Below are positions 1-8,238 of a stretch of 64,000 bases of DNA, one piece after another. The notes under the pieces are model-generated. The model did not search any database, had not been told where the DNA came from, and saw only the letters and a list, made by a program, of their open reading frames with translations. The DNA comes from Falsirhodobacter sp051195255. GTDB taxonomy: Bacteria; Pseudomonadota; Alphaproteobacteria; Rhodobacterales; Rhodobacteraceae. Made by a program: the position numbers and the translations under genes. Each line of letters starts with the position of its first letter. The first letter of the stretch is position 1. The stretch is taken from positions 203,904-267,903 of the forward strand of contig NZ_JBNJLK010000004.1 of NCBI RefSeq assembly GCF_051195255.1. The letters are read 5' to 3'.

Positions 1-216
1 ACGCAGAACCGCCTGCTGGGCATGATCCCCACGCCGTCCGACACGCGCGAAGCGATCGACGCCTATCAGAAGGGCAAGACGGGCACCGTGGCGTCGATGG
101 GGCAGGAAGTGGCGCTGGCCGACGTGGCGCAGCAGCGGTCCACCAGCGAGGAAAGCCTGTGCCAGCAGATGGCGCAGCTTGTGACGCAGGCCGGCGACCA
201 GATCCCGCCGGGCTGA
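1..216 (+). CDS. C-terminal end of an unrecognised protein (cut by window edge)
   Basis: Frame 1 is open from the first base to a TGA at 214-216, giving the last 71 codons of a gene that begins outside the window. The visible part is hydrophilic and rich in Gln, Ala and Thr, with one cysteine (ESLCQQM) and an end in QIPPG. There is no membrane segment and no motif I recognise. It may be an exported or lipoprotein tail, but the fragment is too short to name. It runs convergently into the small minus-strand gene that follows. Confidence 0.5.
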   Translation, partial: TQNRLLGMIPTPSDTREAIDAYQKGKTGTVASMGQEVALADVAQQRSTSEESLCQQMAQLVTQAGDQIPPG

Positions 217-243
217 GCGTGACGCGTTCCCGAAGGGGATCGC

Positions 244-375
244 CTATTCGTCGTCGTGCCGGGTGCGGATCGCCCGCACGATGACGAAAACGGCGAAGAT
301 CGCTGCCGCAAGGCAGATGATGCCCGCGGCCCAGAAGCCGTAGAAGAAGATATAGCCCATCGCCGTGTCGGACAT
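244..375 (-). CDS. Small single-pass membrane protein, 43 aa
   Basis: A 43-codon minus-strand frame starts at ATG 375 behind a good ribosome site (GGAGG about 5 bases upstream) and ends at TAG 244-246. The product begins MSDTAMGYIFFYGFW, has one long hydrophobic stretch (about residues 7-33) and ends in a charged tail RTRHDDE, so it should sit in the inner membrane with the basic end in the cytoplasm. No family is recognised. The strong ribosome site and clean topology argue that it is real. It lies between two plus-strand genes and is transcribed alone. Confidence 0.6.
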   Translation of the reverse strand: MSDTAMGYIFFYGFWAAGIICLAAAIFAVFVIVRAIRTRHDDE

Positions 376-504
376 CCGCGCCTCCGTTGCCTTTGGCCCT
401 GTCTAGGGCGAATGCCGGGCCGGAACAATGGGGCCACCTGACGCAAGGCTTGCCCTTCCGCCCCCGTCCGCCCAAACTGCCCCGACTTTGGATGGAGAGG
501 CCTG

Positions 505-849
505 ATGAGCGAAATCAAACGCATCGACTGCGGCAAGAGGATGAGCGAGGCCGTGATCTGCAACGGCGTCGCATGGCTGGCCGGCCAAGTGGGCAACGGC
601 GCCACGGTGGCCGAACAAACGCAGGATGCGCTGGCCGAAGTGGACGCCCTTCTGACCCGCATCGGCAGCGACCGCACGAAGATCCTGTCGGCCCAGATCT
701 GGCTGGCCGACATCGCCGATTTCGAGGAGATGAACGGTGTGTGGGACGCCTGGGTCGTTCCCGGTCACACCCCGGCCCGCGCCACCGGCGAAGCCAAGCT
801 TGCCAGCGCGCAGTACCGGGTGGAGATCATCGTGACTGCGGCCGTCTGA
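505..849 (+). CDS. RidA/YjgF/UK114-family protein
   Basis: 114 aa, about the usual length of a RidA subunit (110-130 aa). The fold signature is visible: an N-terminal strand with AVICNGVAWLAGQV, the helix EQTQDALAEVDALL, and the late block KILSAQIWLADIADFEEMN. Members form trimers and many deaminate reactive enamine/imine intermediates from PLP enzymes. This one ends in AQYRVEIIVTAAV, with Arg in the expected late position, but has no strict IPR signature, so it may belong to a RidA subgroup with another substrate. The start is set by GGAGAGG upstream of ATG 505. Its stop codon abuts the pgi stop; the genes are convergent with no gap. Confidence 0.8.
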   Translation: MSEIKRIDCGKRMSEAVICNGVAWLAGQVGNGATVAEQTQDALAEVDALLTRIGSDRTKILSAQIWLADIADFEEMNGVWDAWVVPGHTPARATGEAKLASAQYRVEIIVTAAV

Positions 850-2439
850 TCACCGCAGAAAATCGACCAGCTGGCGGGTGGAGCCGTCCTTGCCTTCGGC
901 GGAGGCGCCTTCAAGGATCGGCTGCAACGCCAGCGCCAGCTCCTTGCCCAGTTCCACCCCCCACTGGTCGTAGGAGTTGATGCCGAGGATCACGCCTTCC
1001 ACAAAGACGCGATGTTCGTACAGCGCCACGATCTGGCCCAGCACGAAGGGCGTCAGCTTCAGATAGCACAGCGTCGTCGACGGGCGGTTGCCGGGGAAGA
1101 CGCGGTGGCGGGCCTGGCGGTCCAGTTCCGGCCCTTCCAGGCCCTTCTTGCGCTGGATCTCCGTCGCCTGCTCCAGCGACCGGCCACGCAGCAGCGCCTC
1201 GGACTGGGCCAGGCAGTTGGCGACCAGCAGGCGGTGCTGATGGGCCAGTTCCGGCTCATGCCCTTCACGCCCCACAAGGAATTCGCAGGGGATGACGCGC
1301 GTGCCCTGATGGATCAGCTGATAGAAGGCGTGCTGGCCGTTGGTGCCAGGCTCGCCCCAGACGACGGGGCCGGAATGGACCGCAAGGTCCACGCCGTCCA
1401 TCGACACGCGCTTGCCATTCGATTCCATCTCCAACTGCTGAAGATAGGCCGGAAGCCGCGCCAGACGCTGTTCATAGGGCAGCACCGCCCGCGTGGCATA
1501 GTCGCAGATCTGGTTGTGCCAGATGCCGACCAGCGCCAGCAGGACGGGCAGGTTTTTCGACAGATCCGCATCACGGAAATGCGCGTCCATCGCGGCGCCG
1601 CCGGCCAGAAACTCGTCGAACTCCTCCGGTCCGATGGCGAGCATCAGGGCGAGGCCGATCGGGCCCCACATGGAATAGCGCCCGCCGACCCAATCCTCGA
1701 ACCCGAAGACGCGGGACGGATCGATGCCGAAGGCGGCCGTCTTGTCGGCCGCGGTGGACACGGCGGCGAACTGGGTCGCAGGTTCGGCCACGCCTTGGGC
1801 CATCCACGCCTTGGCGGTTTCGGCGTTGGTCATCGTCTCAATCGTGGTGAAGGTCTTGGAGGCGACGATCACCAGCGTGGTGGCCGGATCCAGCCCCTTC
1901 AGGACATCGGCGATATGCGCCCCGTCCACGTTCGACACGAAATGCGTGCGCAGGTCCTCGGCATAAGGGGACAGGGCGATGGCGGCCATGGCCGGGCCAA
2001 GGTCCGACCCGCCGATGCCGATGTTCACCACGTCGGTGATGCGCCCGCCCTGCCCGGCAAAAGCGCCGCTGCGCACGTCGCGCGCGAAAGCCTGCATCCG
2101 GGCATGCGTTTCGCGCAGCGCCACGGTCACGTCCACGCCGTCCACCAGGACGGGGTCGTTCATGTTGCGCAGCGCGGTGTGCAGGACGGCGCGATGCTCC
2201 GTCTCGTTGATGCGCGCGCCCGAAAACATCGCGTCGCGCTTCGTGGCAAGGTCCGCCCCTTCGGCCAGCTGCAGCAGCAGGTCCAGCCCCGTGTCGCAGA
2301 TGTTCGTCTTGGAAAAGTCGAACAGAAGCCCGTCCGCGCGGGCCGAGAACGCCTTTGCCCGGTTGTCGTCGAACAGGGTCAGGATGGGACGGTCCGCGAC
2401 CATCCGGTGATGGTCGCGCAGGGCCTGCCAGTCGTTCAT
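850..2439 (-). CDS. pgi: Glucose-6-phosphate isomerase
   Basis: 529 aa, a normal length for the bacterial enzyme. It interconverts glucose-6-phosphate and fructose-6-phosphate in the cytoplasm. Family motifs are clear: the sugar-phosphate-binding stretch IVASKTFTTIETM, the signature GGRYSMWGPIGL, the catalytic glutamate region SNGKRVSMDG, and a C-terminal half with WGEPGTNGQHAFYQL. It is the last gene of a zwf-pgl-pgi operon (10 bases after pgl). That order is familiar in Rhodobacteraceae, where it feeds hexose phosphate to the Entner-Doudoroff route and recycles fructose-6-phosphate. Confidence 0.97.
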   Translation of the reverse strand: MNDWQALRDHHRMVADRPILTLFDDNRAKAFSARADGLLFDFSKTNICDTGLDLLLQLAEGADLATKRDAMFSGARINETEHRAVLHTALRNMNDPVLVDGVDVTVALRETHARMQAFARDVRSGAFAGQGGRITDVVNIGIGGSDLGPAMAAIALSPYAEDLRTHFVSNVDGAHIADVLKGLDPATTLVIVASKTFTTIETMTNAETAKAWMAQGVAEPATQFAAVSTAADKTAAFGIDPSRVFGFEDWVGGRYSMWGPIGLALMLAIGPEEFDEFLAGGAAMDAHFRDADLSKNLPVLLALVGIWHNQICDYATRAVLPYEQRLARLPAYLQQLEMESNGKRVSMDGVDLAVHSGPVVWGEPGTNGQHAFYQLIHQGTRVIPCEFLVGREGHEPELAHQHRLLVANCLAQSEALLRGRSLEQATEIQRKKGLEGPELDRQARHRVFPGNRPSTTLCYLKLTPFVLGQIVALYEHRVFVEGVILGINSYDQWGVELGKELALALQPILEGASAEGKDGSTRQLVDFLR

Positions 2440-2449
2440 GGAAGTCTCC

Positions 2450-3121
2450 TCATTCGGCCCAGTGGACCGCGATGTCGTTCAGGAAGGCGCGGATCGGCGC
2501 TTCCGTGGGGGATAGCTTTTCCGCCCGTTCCAGCGCGGCGCGCTTTTCGGGGCCGGTGATCAGCAGATGCGAATAGATGGCCTGTTTCAGTGGCCGCGCC
2601 GTCAGGGTGATGCGCGCCTCTCCGGCCCCCTCGGCCCGCATGGGCAGAAGTATGGGGGCCTTGTCGGACAGCGCCTCCTCCAGCCGGTCGGCGCCGGGGA
2701 AGAGGGACGCCGTGTGCATGTCCGTGCCCATGCCCAGCAGCAGGACTGAGATGGGAAGATGCGGCTCCACCCCCTCGATCAGGGCATCCATTGCGTCTTC
2801 GGGCTGTTCGGTCGGGGCATGGAGGGGCGCGAAATTGGCGGCGGCCGCGCGGCCCGTCAGCAGGCGCTGGCGCAGCAGGCGGGTGTTCGACCGCGCGTTG
2901 TCCTCGGGCACCCAGCGTTCATCGTTCAGGAAGACGGTGACGTTTTCCCAGTCCAGATCCACGCCCGACAGCGTGTCGAAGATCGGACCCGGCGTGCTGC
3001 CGCCCGGAACGCACAGGCTCGCCCGCCCCTCGCGCCGCAGGACGTCGCCCAACTGGCTCGCAATCTTGTTGGCCAGGCGCAGATACAGGAACTCGCGATC
3101 CGGATAATCGTGAAAGTTCAT
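2450..3121 (-). CDS. pgl: 6-phosphogluconolactonase
   Basis: 223 aa, matching the DevB/NagB-like Pgl family. It hydrolyses 6-phosphoglucono-1,5-lactone to 6-phosphogluconate. Visible motifs are the N-terminal CVPGGSTPGPIFDTL, the NDERWVP block, and the substrate-binding GMGTDMHTASLFPGAD, where the usual G-x-D-G-H-T is D-M-H-T. The start ATG 3121 overlaps the zwf stop as ATGA, so the two genes are probably translationally coupled. pgi follows after 10 bases. Confidence 0.96.
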   Translation of the reverse strand: MNFHDYPDREFLYLRLANKIASQLGDVLRREGRASLCVPGGSTPGPIFDTLSGVDLDWENVTVFLNDERWVPEDNARSNTRLLRQRLLTGRAAAANFAPLHAPTEQPEDAMDALIEGVEPHLPISVLLLGMGTDMHTASLFPGADRLEEALSDKAPILLPMRAEGAGEARITLTARPLKQAIYSHLLITGPEKRAALERAEKLSPTEAPIRAFLNDIAVHWAE

Positions 3122-4572
3122 TCGTGGATCTCCCTCCAGCGACGGCCGTCGCGATGCAGAAGCATCAACGCATCTTCCGGCCCCGAGGTTGCAGGTTCAT
3201 AGGCGTGGGGACGGTCGCCGCGCTTTTCCCAGCCTTCGATGATCGGGTCGGCCCAGGCCCAGGCGGCCTCCACCTCGTCGCCGCGCATGAACAGGGTCTG
3301 GTTGCCGCGGATCACGTCCATGATCAGGCGTTCGTAAGCGTCGGGGATGTCTTCGCCATCCGCGCCCAGCGCCTTGGCAAAGGACATGTCCAGCGGCACC
3401 TGCGTCAGGCGCATCCCGCCCGGCCCCGGTTCCTTGATCATGACCTTCAGGTTGATTCCCTCGTTCGGTTGAAGGCGGATCACCAGCACGTTCTGGCGGC
3501 CTTCCTCGGGATCGTCGAAGATGGAATGCGGCGGACGGCGGAAGAAGACCGCGATTTCCGACGTGCGGGCGCGCAGGCGCTTGCCGGTGCGCAGATAGAA
3601 GGGCGTGCCCTTCCAGCGCCAGTTGGAGATTCCGACCTTCAGCGCCACAAAACTTTCCGTCCGGCTGTCGGGATTCTCGGAATCCTCCAGATATCCTGGT
3701 TTGCCGCCGCCGGCCTTGTATTGCCCGCGCACGATGCTTTCGGGCCGCACCGGTTCCAGCGCGCGGATGACCTTCAGCTTCTCGTCCCGCACGGCATCGG
3801 GGTCGAAGTGGTAGGGCGGCTCCATCGCGATCAGGCACAAAAGCTGCATCATGTGGTTCTGCACCATGTCGCGCATCGCGCCCGAGGTGTCGTAGTAGGC
3901 CCCCCGCCCGTCCACGCCCACGGTTTCGGCCACAGTGATCTGCACGTGGTCGATGTATTCGGTCTTCCACAGCGGTTCGAACAGGATGTTGGCGAAGCGG
4001 ACGGCCATCAGGTTCTGGACCGTTTCCTTGCCCAGATAATGATCGATCCGGTAGATCTGCTGTTCCGTGAAATGTTCGGCCAGCGTGGCGTTCAGCTTCC
4101 GGGCCGAGACGAGATCCTTGCCAAAGGGCTTTTCCACCACGATCCGGCTTTGCGCATCCGCGATGTCGAACTGGTGCAGCCGTTCCGCCAGCGCGCCGAA
4201 TAGCGACGGCGCGACCGAGAAGTAGAAGGCGTGGATCTTGCCCGGTCGCATTTCGGCTGCAAGCTCGGGCCAGCCGGCGTCGCCGGTCGCGTCGATCTGG
4301 ACGTAGCGGACATGGCCAAGGAAGTCCTGCAACGTCTTCGCGTCGCGCTTGCCTTCGGGCAGGAACTCCTCCACCGCGGCGCGGATCATTTCGCGGAACT
4401 GCTCGCCGTCCATCTCGGACCGGGCGGCGCCGATGATGCGGCTGTCCTCGGGGATCTGTCCGGCCAGATAGCGGCGGTACAGGCTGGGAAGGATCTTGCG
4501 GCGCGCAAGATCGCCCGTCCCCCCAAAAATCACCAGGTCGAAAGGATCCACCGGGATCGTGCGCGAGACCAT
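3118..4572 (-). CDS. zwf: Glucose-6-phosphate dehydrogenase
   Basis: 484 aa from the chosen start. It oxidises glucose-6-phosphate to the lactone, producing NAD(P)H, the entry step of the Entner-Doudoroff and oxidative pentose phosphate routes. The Rossmann motif DLVIFGGTGDLARRK and the active-site signature RIDHYLGKETVQNL are present. The frame runs upstream to 4680, but ATG 4572 has GGAGG six bases before it, while the nearby ATG at 4578 abuts that ribosome site and the farther ones have none, so 4572 is preferred. First gene of the zwf-pgl-pgi operon; its promoter should lie in 4573-4817. Confidence 0.96.
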   Translation of the reverse strand: MVSRTIPVDPFDLVIFGGTGDLARRKILPSLYRRYLAGQIPEDSRIIGAARSEMDGEQFREMIRAAVEEFLPEGKRDAKTLQDFLGHVRYVQIDATGDAGWPELAAEMRPGKIHAFYFSVAPSLFGALAERLHQFDIADAQSRIVVEKPFGKDLVSARKLNATLAEHFTEQQIYRIDHYLGKETVQNLMAVRFANILFEPLWKTEYIDHVQITVAETVGVDGRGAYYDTSGAMRDMVQNHMMQLLCLIAMEPPYHFDPDAVRDEKLKVIRALEPVRPESIVRGQYKAGGGKPGYLEDSENPDSRTESFVALKVGISNWRWKGTPFYLRTGKRLRARTSEIAVFFRRPPHSIFDDPEEGRQNVLVIRLQPNEGINLKVMIKEPGPGGMRLTQVPLDMSFAKALGADGEDIPDAYERLIMDVIRGNQTLFMRGDEVEAAWAWADPIIEGWEKRGDRPHAYEPATSGPEDALMLLHRDGRRWREIHE

Positions 4573-4817
4573 GAGCATCCTCCAGCCGGTCAATTCCTTG
4601 AACCGCGCGCCGTTGGCGGGCCACGCGATCCACCGGACCATAGGAACTGCCGTGCCGCCCCGCAAGCGGTTGATGCGCAACCTCGATACCGCCCGGCGCA
4701 GGGCGGCCCGCCGGCAGACGAAGGCGATCCGGGGCAGCTTTCTGCGGCCGGTTCGGAACCTTACGCTTCACAGCCTTGTTTCCAGACCGAACACTGCACC
4801 AGACCCGAGGACTGACC

Positions 4818-5003
4818 ATGGCCGATCTGCACAAGAAGGGACCGAAACGTCCCACGAAAGTGATCTACATCATCGCGGCGATCGTGGCGGTCATCATCGT
4901 CACCATCTTCGTCGGCATGAACGTGTCGCACACGAACGACATGCAGGACTCGCAGGAACAGAACCAGACGCCAAACGGTCAGGGCGTCGATCCGAACCGC
5001 TGA
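4818..5003 (+). CDS. Small single-pass membrane protein, 61 aa
   Basis: Starts at ATG 4818 with CCGAGGA upstream; an upstream in-frame ATG at 4776 has no ribosome site. The product has a basic N-terminus (ADLHKKGPKRPTK), one hydrophobic segment at about residues 17-34, and a polar Gln/Asn/Asp-rich tail (NDMQDSQEQNQT). By the positive-inside rule the tail should be periplasmic. No family is recognised. It is followed 47 bases later by the GrlR-like gene on the same strand, so the two may share a transcript. Confidence 0.65.
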   Translation: MADLHKKGPKRPTKVIYIIAAIVAVIIVTIFVGMNVSHTNDMQDSQEQNQTPNGQGVDPNR

Positions 5004-5050
5004 CACTCCGCATCCACAGCCCGCATCACACAGCCCGAAAGGACACCGCC

Positions 5051-5374
5051 ATGGTCGAAGGTCTCTTCCACGCGCATTTCTCCACCGACAAGGATCAGGG
5101 GGATGGCGTGGCCTATCTTCAGGATGGCAAGCTGCATGGAGGGGACTCCGCCATGTATTACCGCGGCACCTATTCGCTGGACGGCGACCGGTTCGAAGCG
5201 GACCTGGAAGTCGGCTGTCACACCCAGAACACGCCCATCACCTCCATCACCGGGGCAGAGGCGGCGCGCCACAAGATCAGCGGCACGGTTCAGGGCGACA
5301 AGATTGTGTGCAAGGCACAGACCGACCAGTCGCCAAGCGTGGAACTGGATCTGGTCCTGACGCCGATCGGATGA
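5051..5374 (+). CDS. GrlR-family protein
   Basis: 107 aa, starting at ATG 5051 behind AAAGGA. The layout GLFHAHFST ... DGVAYLQDGKLHGGDSAMYY ... GTYSLDGDRFEADLEV resembles the small beta-barrel GrlR family (first known as a negative regulator of type III secretion in enteropathogens). In alphaproteobacteria such genes occur widely without a secretion system, so the role here is unknown; a ligand-binding or protein-binding barrel is an inference. No signal peptide is seen. A strong hairpin follows the gene. Confidence 0.6.
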   Translation: MVEGLFHAHFSTDKDQGDGVAYLQDGKLHGGDSAMYYRGTYSLDGDRFEADLEVGCHTQNTPITSITGAEAARHKISGTVQGDKIVCKAQTDQSPSVELDLVLTPIG

Positions 5375-5382
5375 CAGGATCC

Positions 5383-5411
5383 GTCCGTGGGGCACCGGAT
5401 GCCCCACGGAC
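5383..5411 (+). terminator. Hairpin terminator after the GrlR-like gene
   Basis: Twelve-base-pair perfect stem (GTCCGTGGGGCA / TGCCCCACGGAC) with a 5-base loop, nine bases after the stop codon. There is no T-run, so it may work with Rho or as a 3' stabiliser. Confidence 0.5.
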
Positions 5412-5493
5412 CGCGACGTCGAAACTTTTCGCGGCGTTGCAACATTTCGCGCCTTGGGCAGTTAGACCTTAACTACAACAGGACTGCCAACCC

Positions 5494-5625
5494 ATGAAAC
5501 TCGCATTCACCCTCCTCGCCCTTGGCCTGTTCGCAGGCGCCTCCGCCACCGCCGGCCTGACGGAACATGACGACACCTGCGAAACGCTGGTCGTGTCGCA
5601 AGTGATCTTCGATCATTCGTGCTGA
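5494..5625 (+). CDS. Small exported protein, 43 aa
   Basis: ATG 5494 to TGA 5623-5625. The N-terminus MKLAFTLLALGLFAGASATA is a clean signal peptide (Lys, hydrophobic core, A-T-A cleavage site). The mature part is only about 22 residues and holds two cysteines (DDTCETLVV and a terminal DHSC), which could form a disulfide in the periplasm. No family is recognised. It marks the last probable host gene before the phage remnants. Confidence 0.5.
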   Translation: MKLAFTLLALGLFAGASATAGLTEHDDTCETLVVSQVIFDHSC

Positions 5626-5640
5626 CGGTCCGTCCCGCCT

Positions 5641-5850
5641 TCAGCCGGCCGGGCAGCCGCCTTCAAACCCGATGACAACATCCGTGGCCGCCTCCCCCAC
5701 GGGGGCGGGCGTGTCGGGATTCGCTTCAAGCGCCGTCCGCAGGCTCGCCACATAGGGCGTCAGTGGCACGCACAGCGCGTCACTCCTGACGTGAGGCGCG
5801 CAGCCGCTCATGCCAATCGCTGCCACCAGCCCTGGAATCCACCACTGCAT
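5641..5850 (-). CDS. Rz1-like outer-membrane spanin lipoprotein
   Basis: 69 aa. The start ATG 5850 follows AAGGACGTGCAGG. A lipoprotein signal is visible: hydrophobic WWIPGLVAAIGMSGC with the lipobox cysteine at residue 17. The short mature part contains prolines (NPDTPAPVG). Its first 71 bases overlap the 3' end of the preceding Rz-like gene in another frame, the classic arrangement of overlapping spanin pairs. Spanins fuse inner and outer membranes in the last step of phage lysis of Gram-negative cells. The role is inferred from layout and topology, not from sequence identity. Confidence 0.65.
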   Translation of the reverse strand: MQWWIPGLVAAIGMSGCAPHVRSDALCVPLTPYVASLRTALEANPDTPAPVGEAATDVVIGFEGGCPAG

Positions 5851-6013
5851 CCTGCACGTCCTTCTGTTTCTGGATGGCCGCCTCAGCCTGCTGCTGCCGG
5901 ACCTTGGTTGTCGTTTCCGCCTTGCCCTGCGACCGGCCGCGCAGATACGCGACCAGAACGCCGATGATCGCCGCCCCGACCGTTCCGAGGATCGCCCCCA
6001 AACTATCCATCAT
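5780..6013 (-). CDS. Rz-like inner-membrane spanin
   Basis: 77 aa from ATG 6013, which overlaps the stop of the holin-like gene as ATGA. It has an N-terminal membrane segment (LGAILGTVGAAIIGVLVAYL) followed by a charged, helical and probably coiled-coil periplasmic domain (QGKAETTTKVRQQQAEAAIQ). This is the normal i-spanin layout. The downstream lipoprotein gene overlaps its end, supporting a two-component spanin. A longer upstream reading of this frame is an artefact of the overlapping genes. Confidence 0.65.
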   Translation of the reverse strand: MMDSLGAILGTVGAAIIGVLVAYLRGRSQGKAETTTKVRQQQAEAAIQKQKDVQDAVVDSRAGGSDWHERLRASRQE

Positions 6014-6225
6014 TCCACCACCGTGTTGGGGCGGTCGGGCACGAAATAGCCGATCAGCATGGCGATCAGGATGCCGGCCAGCGTCGACATGCCGGGGCCC
6101 GAGATGGGGGGCCAGAAGGCGAACACCTCCGACCAGGCCGAGGTGATGACGGCCGCGCTGATCCCGCCCGCCATCAGCTTGTTGGTCGGCGCGGCCGAGG
6201 TCTGCTTTGCAAGGGGCATGGTCAT
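6010..6225 (-). CDS. Holin-like small membrane protein, 71 aa
   Basis: Starts at ATG 6225, overlapping the endolysin stop codon as ATGA (an alternative ATG lies at 6219). A polar N-terminus is followed by two hydrophobic segments, about residues 19-39 and 47-62, and a short tail ending NTVVE. Size, topology and its place between endolysin and spanins fit a phage holin, which would form pores that release the endolysin. No specific holin family is recognised, so this is assigned by context. Confidence 0.55.
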   Translation of the reverse strand: MTMPLAKQTSAAPTNKLMAGGISAAVITSAWSEVFAFWPPISGPGMSTLAGILIAMLIGYFVPDRPNTVVE

Positions 6226-6968
6226 TCTCCATCGATAAGGGATTGGATCTGGCTTTTGCGCACATCCAGCGCCTCCAGCGCGGCCTGCTGCCCCGGCCCC
6301 CATTCGTCGTCGATGCGGCGGGTATAGAGGCCGAGGTCCGTCAGGAGGGTCTGGATCTGCCGGTTCCGCGCATTGCGGCTGCCAAGGGCCAATGGCCCGG
6401 CGGGGGCGACCGGACCACCGCGCATCAGCGCCAGCGCCTCGGCCGCGCTCAGGGTGCGGGCGGGGGTCCAGATGACGCGGCGCCGCGTATCCACCTGCCA
6501 GACGGTGACAACGCCTTCGGGATAGGTGCCGTGCAGGAACAGGTCGCGTTCCGCCGTACGCCGCGGAAGGATTTCGGCCGGTTTCTTCCAGTTGAGGAAC
6601 AGCGCCCCCGCCCGCGCGCGGTCGCCCGCGTTCAGCGCCTCGGTCAAGGACGCCTGCGCGATGGCGCCCGTGTTGTAATGGAAGCTGACCAGCGCATCGA
6701 GTTCGTGGGGCGCAAGATCCACCCGCACCGCTTTCAGCACATCCGCGGTGTAACGCGCGATGTCGCGCCGGAAGACGGCCGCCACGTCGGCCAGCGCCGT
6801 GTCCAGATCCGCCGGCATGCCCAAGGGCAGGTCGGCCGGATCGGGGGCACCTGCGGCGGCCGTGTGACCGATCCCGTAGGTGGCCACGTTCACGCTGTCC
6901 ATATAGGGCCCCGGCACGATGCCTTCGTGCTGCATCAGGGCCACGAGGCCTTGATCCGATACCTGCAT
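6222..6968 (-). CDS. Phage-type lysozyme (GH24 endolysin)
   Basis: 248 aa from ATG 6968, with AGGAG seven bases upstream; the frame reaches a TTG at 7031 but without a ribosome site. It cleaves the glycan of peptidoglycan during lysis. The GH24 catalytic triad has exact T4-lysozyme spacing: Glu15 (MQHEGIV), Asp24 (PYMDSV) and Thr30 (VATYGIGHT). A C-terminal block (QTLLTDLGLYTRRIDDEWGP) looks like a substrate-binding module. No signal peptide, so it needs the adjacent holin. First gene of an intact four-gene lysis cassette; a frameshifted relative lies at 8531-9280. Confidence 0.85.
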   Translation of the reverse strand: MQVSDQGLVALMQHEGIVPGPYMDSVNVATYGIGHTAAAGAPDPADLPLGMPADLDTALADVAAVFRRDIARYTADVLKAVRVDLAPHELDALVSFHYNTGAIAQASLTEALNAGDRARAGALFLNWKKPAEILPRRTAERDLFLHGTYPEGVVTVWQVDTRRRVIWTPARTLSAAEALALMRGGPVAPAGPLALGSRNARNRQIQTLLTDLGLYTRRIDDEWGPGQQAALEALDVRKSQIQSLIDGE

Positions 6969-7341
6969 GTTGATCTCCTGACAGGAAGACGTCGCCTTCA
7001 GCGTGGGGCAAGGTTGCTTTGGAGCGTTCAAGGCGTGGTACGGCCCGGAAACAATGTTCCTTCCCCCCTCCGAAAGTTCGCGAGGGCTTCATATGGCACC
7101 GGCAGGGTTGACCCCCGGCAAAGCCCCCGTGCGGGGCGTTGCAACATACCGGAACGGTCACGAAAACCGCGCCCCACCCCACGGTCGACTTGCCCGATCC
7201 ACGCCGCAGGTGTTCAGAAGGGCGACCATCCGGTTGCCTGACCTTCGCCTCATGGTCAGGGAACAGGTGTCAGGGGCATGTCGCCGATGTGGCGCCGCCT
7301 AGACGACCTCATGCCCGCGAGGCGACCAAATCGGGGATGGT
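6969..7341. other. No supported gene between endolysin and integrase remnant
   Basis: About 370 bases. I see no frame with a ribosome site and protein-like composition. The prophage genes expected between the lysis set and the integrase are missing, so this is probably a deletion junction. Confidence 0.4.
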
Positions 7342-7990
7342 GTGTTGGATGGAAAACAGCGATCTGCCCGCTCACATCTACCGCAAACCGACGGGGCTGT
7401 GTTTCCAGCGCCGGGTTGGACCACCGTCCGGATCCGCAGCCAGCCTGGAACGCCGGCCTTTGCCGTGGAATACGCCCTTGATCCTGAACGGCGCGCTGCG
7501 GGCGCCGCCAAAGCGGACCTTCGCCACGCCTGTCGCGCAGTACCGCCAAAGCCCGCGCTATGCCCGTCTGGCGCCGCGGACGGCCCGCGACTATGACCGG
7601 GTTCCGGGACTGGTGACACAGGCGCTCGGGGATGTTCCCGTGGCCGCCTTCGGGCGGCGGGACGTGCTGCGGGCCCGCGACGCGCACACCGCCACTGTCC
7701 GCTTTGCCAATCACATCGTGCAGGTGATGCGGATCCTGCTGGAACATGCGATCGGGCTTGGCTGGCGTCCGGACAATCCGGCCCGCGGCGTCGGCCTTCT
7801 TCAGGCCGAGGGGGACCCGCGGCAGGCCTGGCCGCCCGACAAGATCGCCGCCTTTCGACGGGCCGCGCCCTTCTGATCTTCGCACTGTGCCTTGGGACCG
7901 GCCAGCGAATCGGTGACGTCCTGCGGATGCGATGGGCGATATTGACGTCGACGGGGTCCGGGTGCGCGGATGTTGCCAATCCTGTTGCCA
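7342..7990 (+). pseudogene. Tyrosine-recombinase integrase, frameshifted and truncated
   Basis: Integrase segments follow one another in different frames: the start (LPAHIYRKPTGLCFQRR, about 7365-7420), then VRIRSQPGTPAFAVEYAL in a second frame (about 7425-7480), then the SAM-like core-binding domain (YRQSPRYARLAPRTARDY to AEGDPRQAWPPDKIAAF, to about 7860), then GRALLIFALCLGTGQRIGDV in a third frame. The catalytic C-terminal part with H-x-x-R and Tyr is missing. At least three frameshifts plus truncation make it inactive. It points at the tRNA-Cys gene about 50 bases away, as expected for an integrase next to its attachment site. A relative forms the end of the 17001-17945 chimera. Confidence 0.8.
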
Positions 7991-8038
7991 CACGGATCAA
8001 GATGCGGCCGCAGGATCATCTAAGGGATTGAGGTTATT

Positions 8039-8112
8039 TGGAGGCGGGTACCGGAATCGAACCGGTCTTCACGGATTTGCAATCCGGTGCATAGCCTGCC
8101 TGCCCACCCGCC
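8039..8112 (-). tRNA. tRNA-Cys (GCA)
   Basis: Minus strand. The acceptor stem GGCGGGT pairs with ACCCGCC, followed by U and an encoded CCA (8039-8041). The D-arm is GCA/TGC, the anticodon arm GGATT-GCA-AATCC has anticodon GCA, and the T-arm is ACCGG-TTCGATT-CCGGT. All arms are present, so it should be functional. It is the integration site of the phage remnants: its 5' half recurs at 18028-18063. Confidence 0.9.
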
Positions 8113-8128
8113 GTAGACCAAGACTGAC
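8073..8128. repeat. Attachment-site direct repeat, copy 1 (tRNA-Cys side)
   Basis: A 56-base stretch covering the anticodon arm to the 5' end of tRNA-Cys and 16 bases beyond (ending AGACTGAC). It matches 18028-18079 apart from a 4-base CTGC deletion there. The pair bounds about 10 kb of phage-like DNA and reads as attL/attR. Confidence 0.8.
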
Positions 8129-8238
8129 AAGGGTTTAGACCAAGGTTATTCCCCATGCAAGCCCCTGCTCTCAACAAAGCTCTCAACGTTCCTGATTCGC
8201 GCTTCGTGCGTTCCAGAAGATTGGCGCCTCTTGAGACT

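Noticed and set aside
1012..2559. Long plus-strand ORF opposite pgi
   Set aside because: It is antisense to a well-conserved glucose-6-phosphate isomerase and reads as low-complexity Arg/Gly/His sequence typical of high-GC shadows.
6010..7182. A 390-codon minus-strand ORF across the lysis region
   Set aside because: Only its last 71 codons (holin-like protein) are sensible; the rest is out of frame over the endolysin gene.
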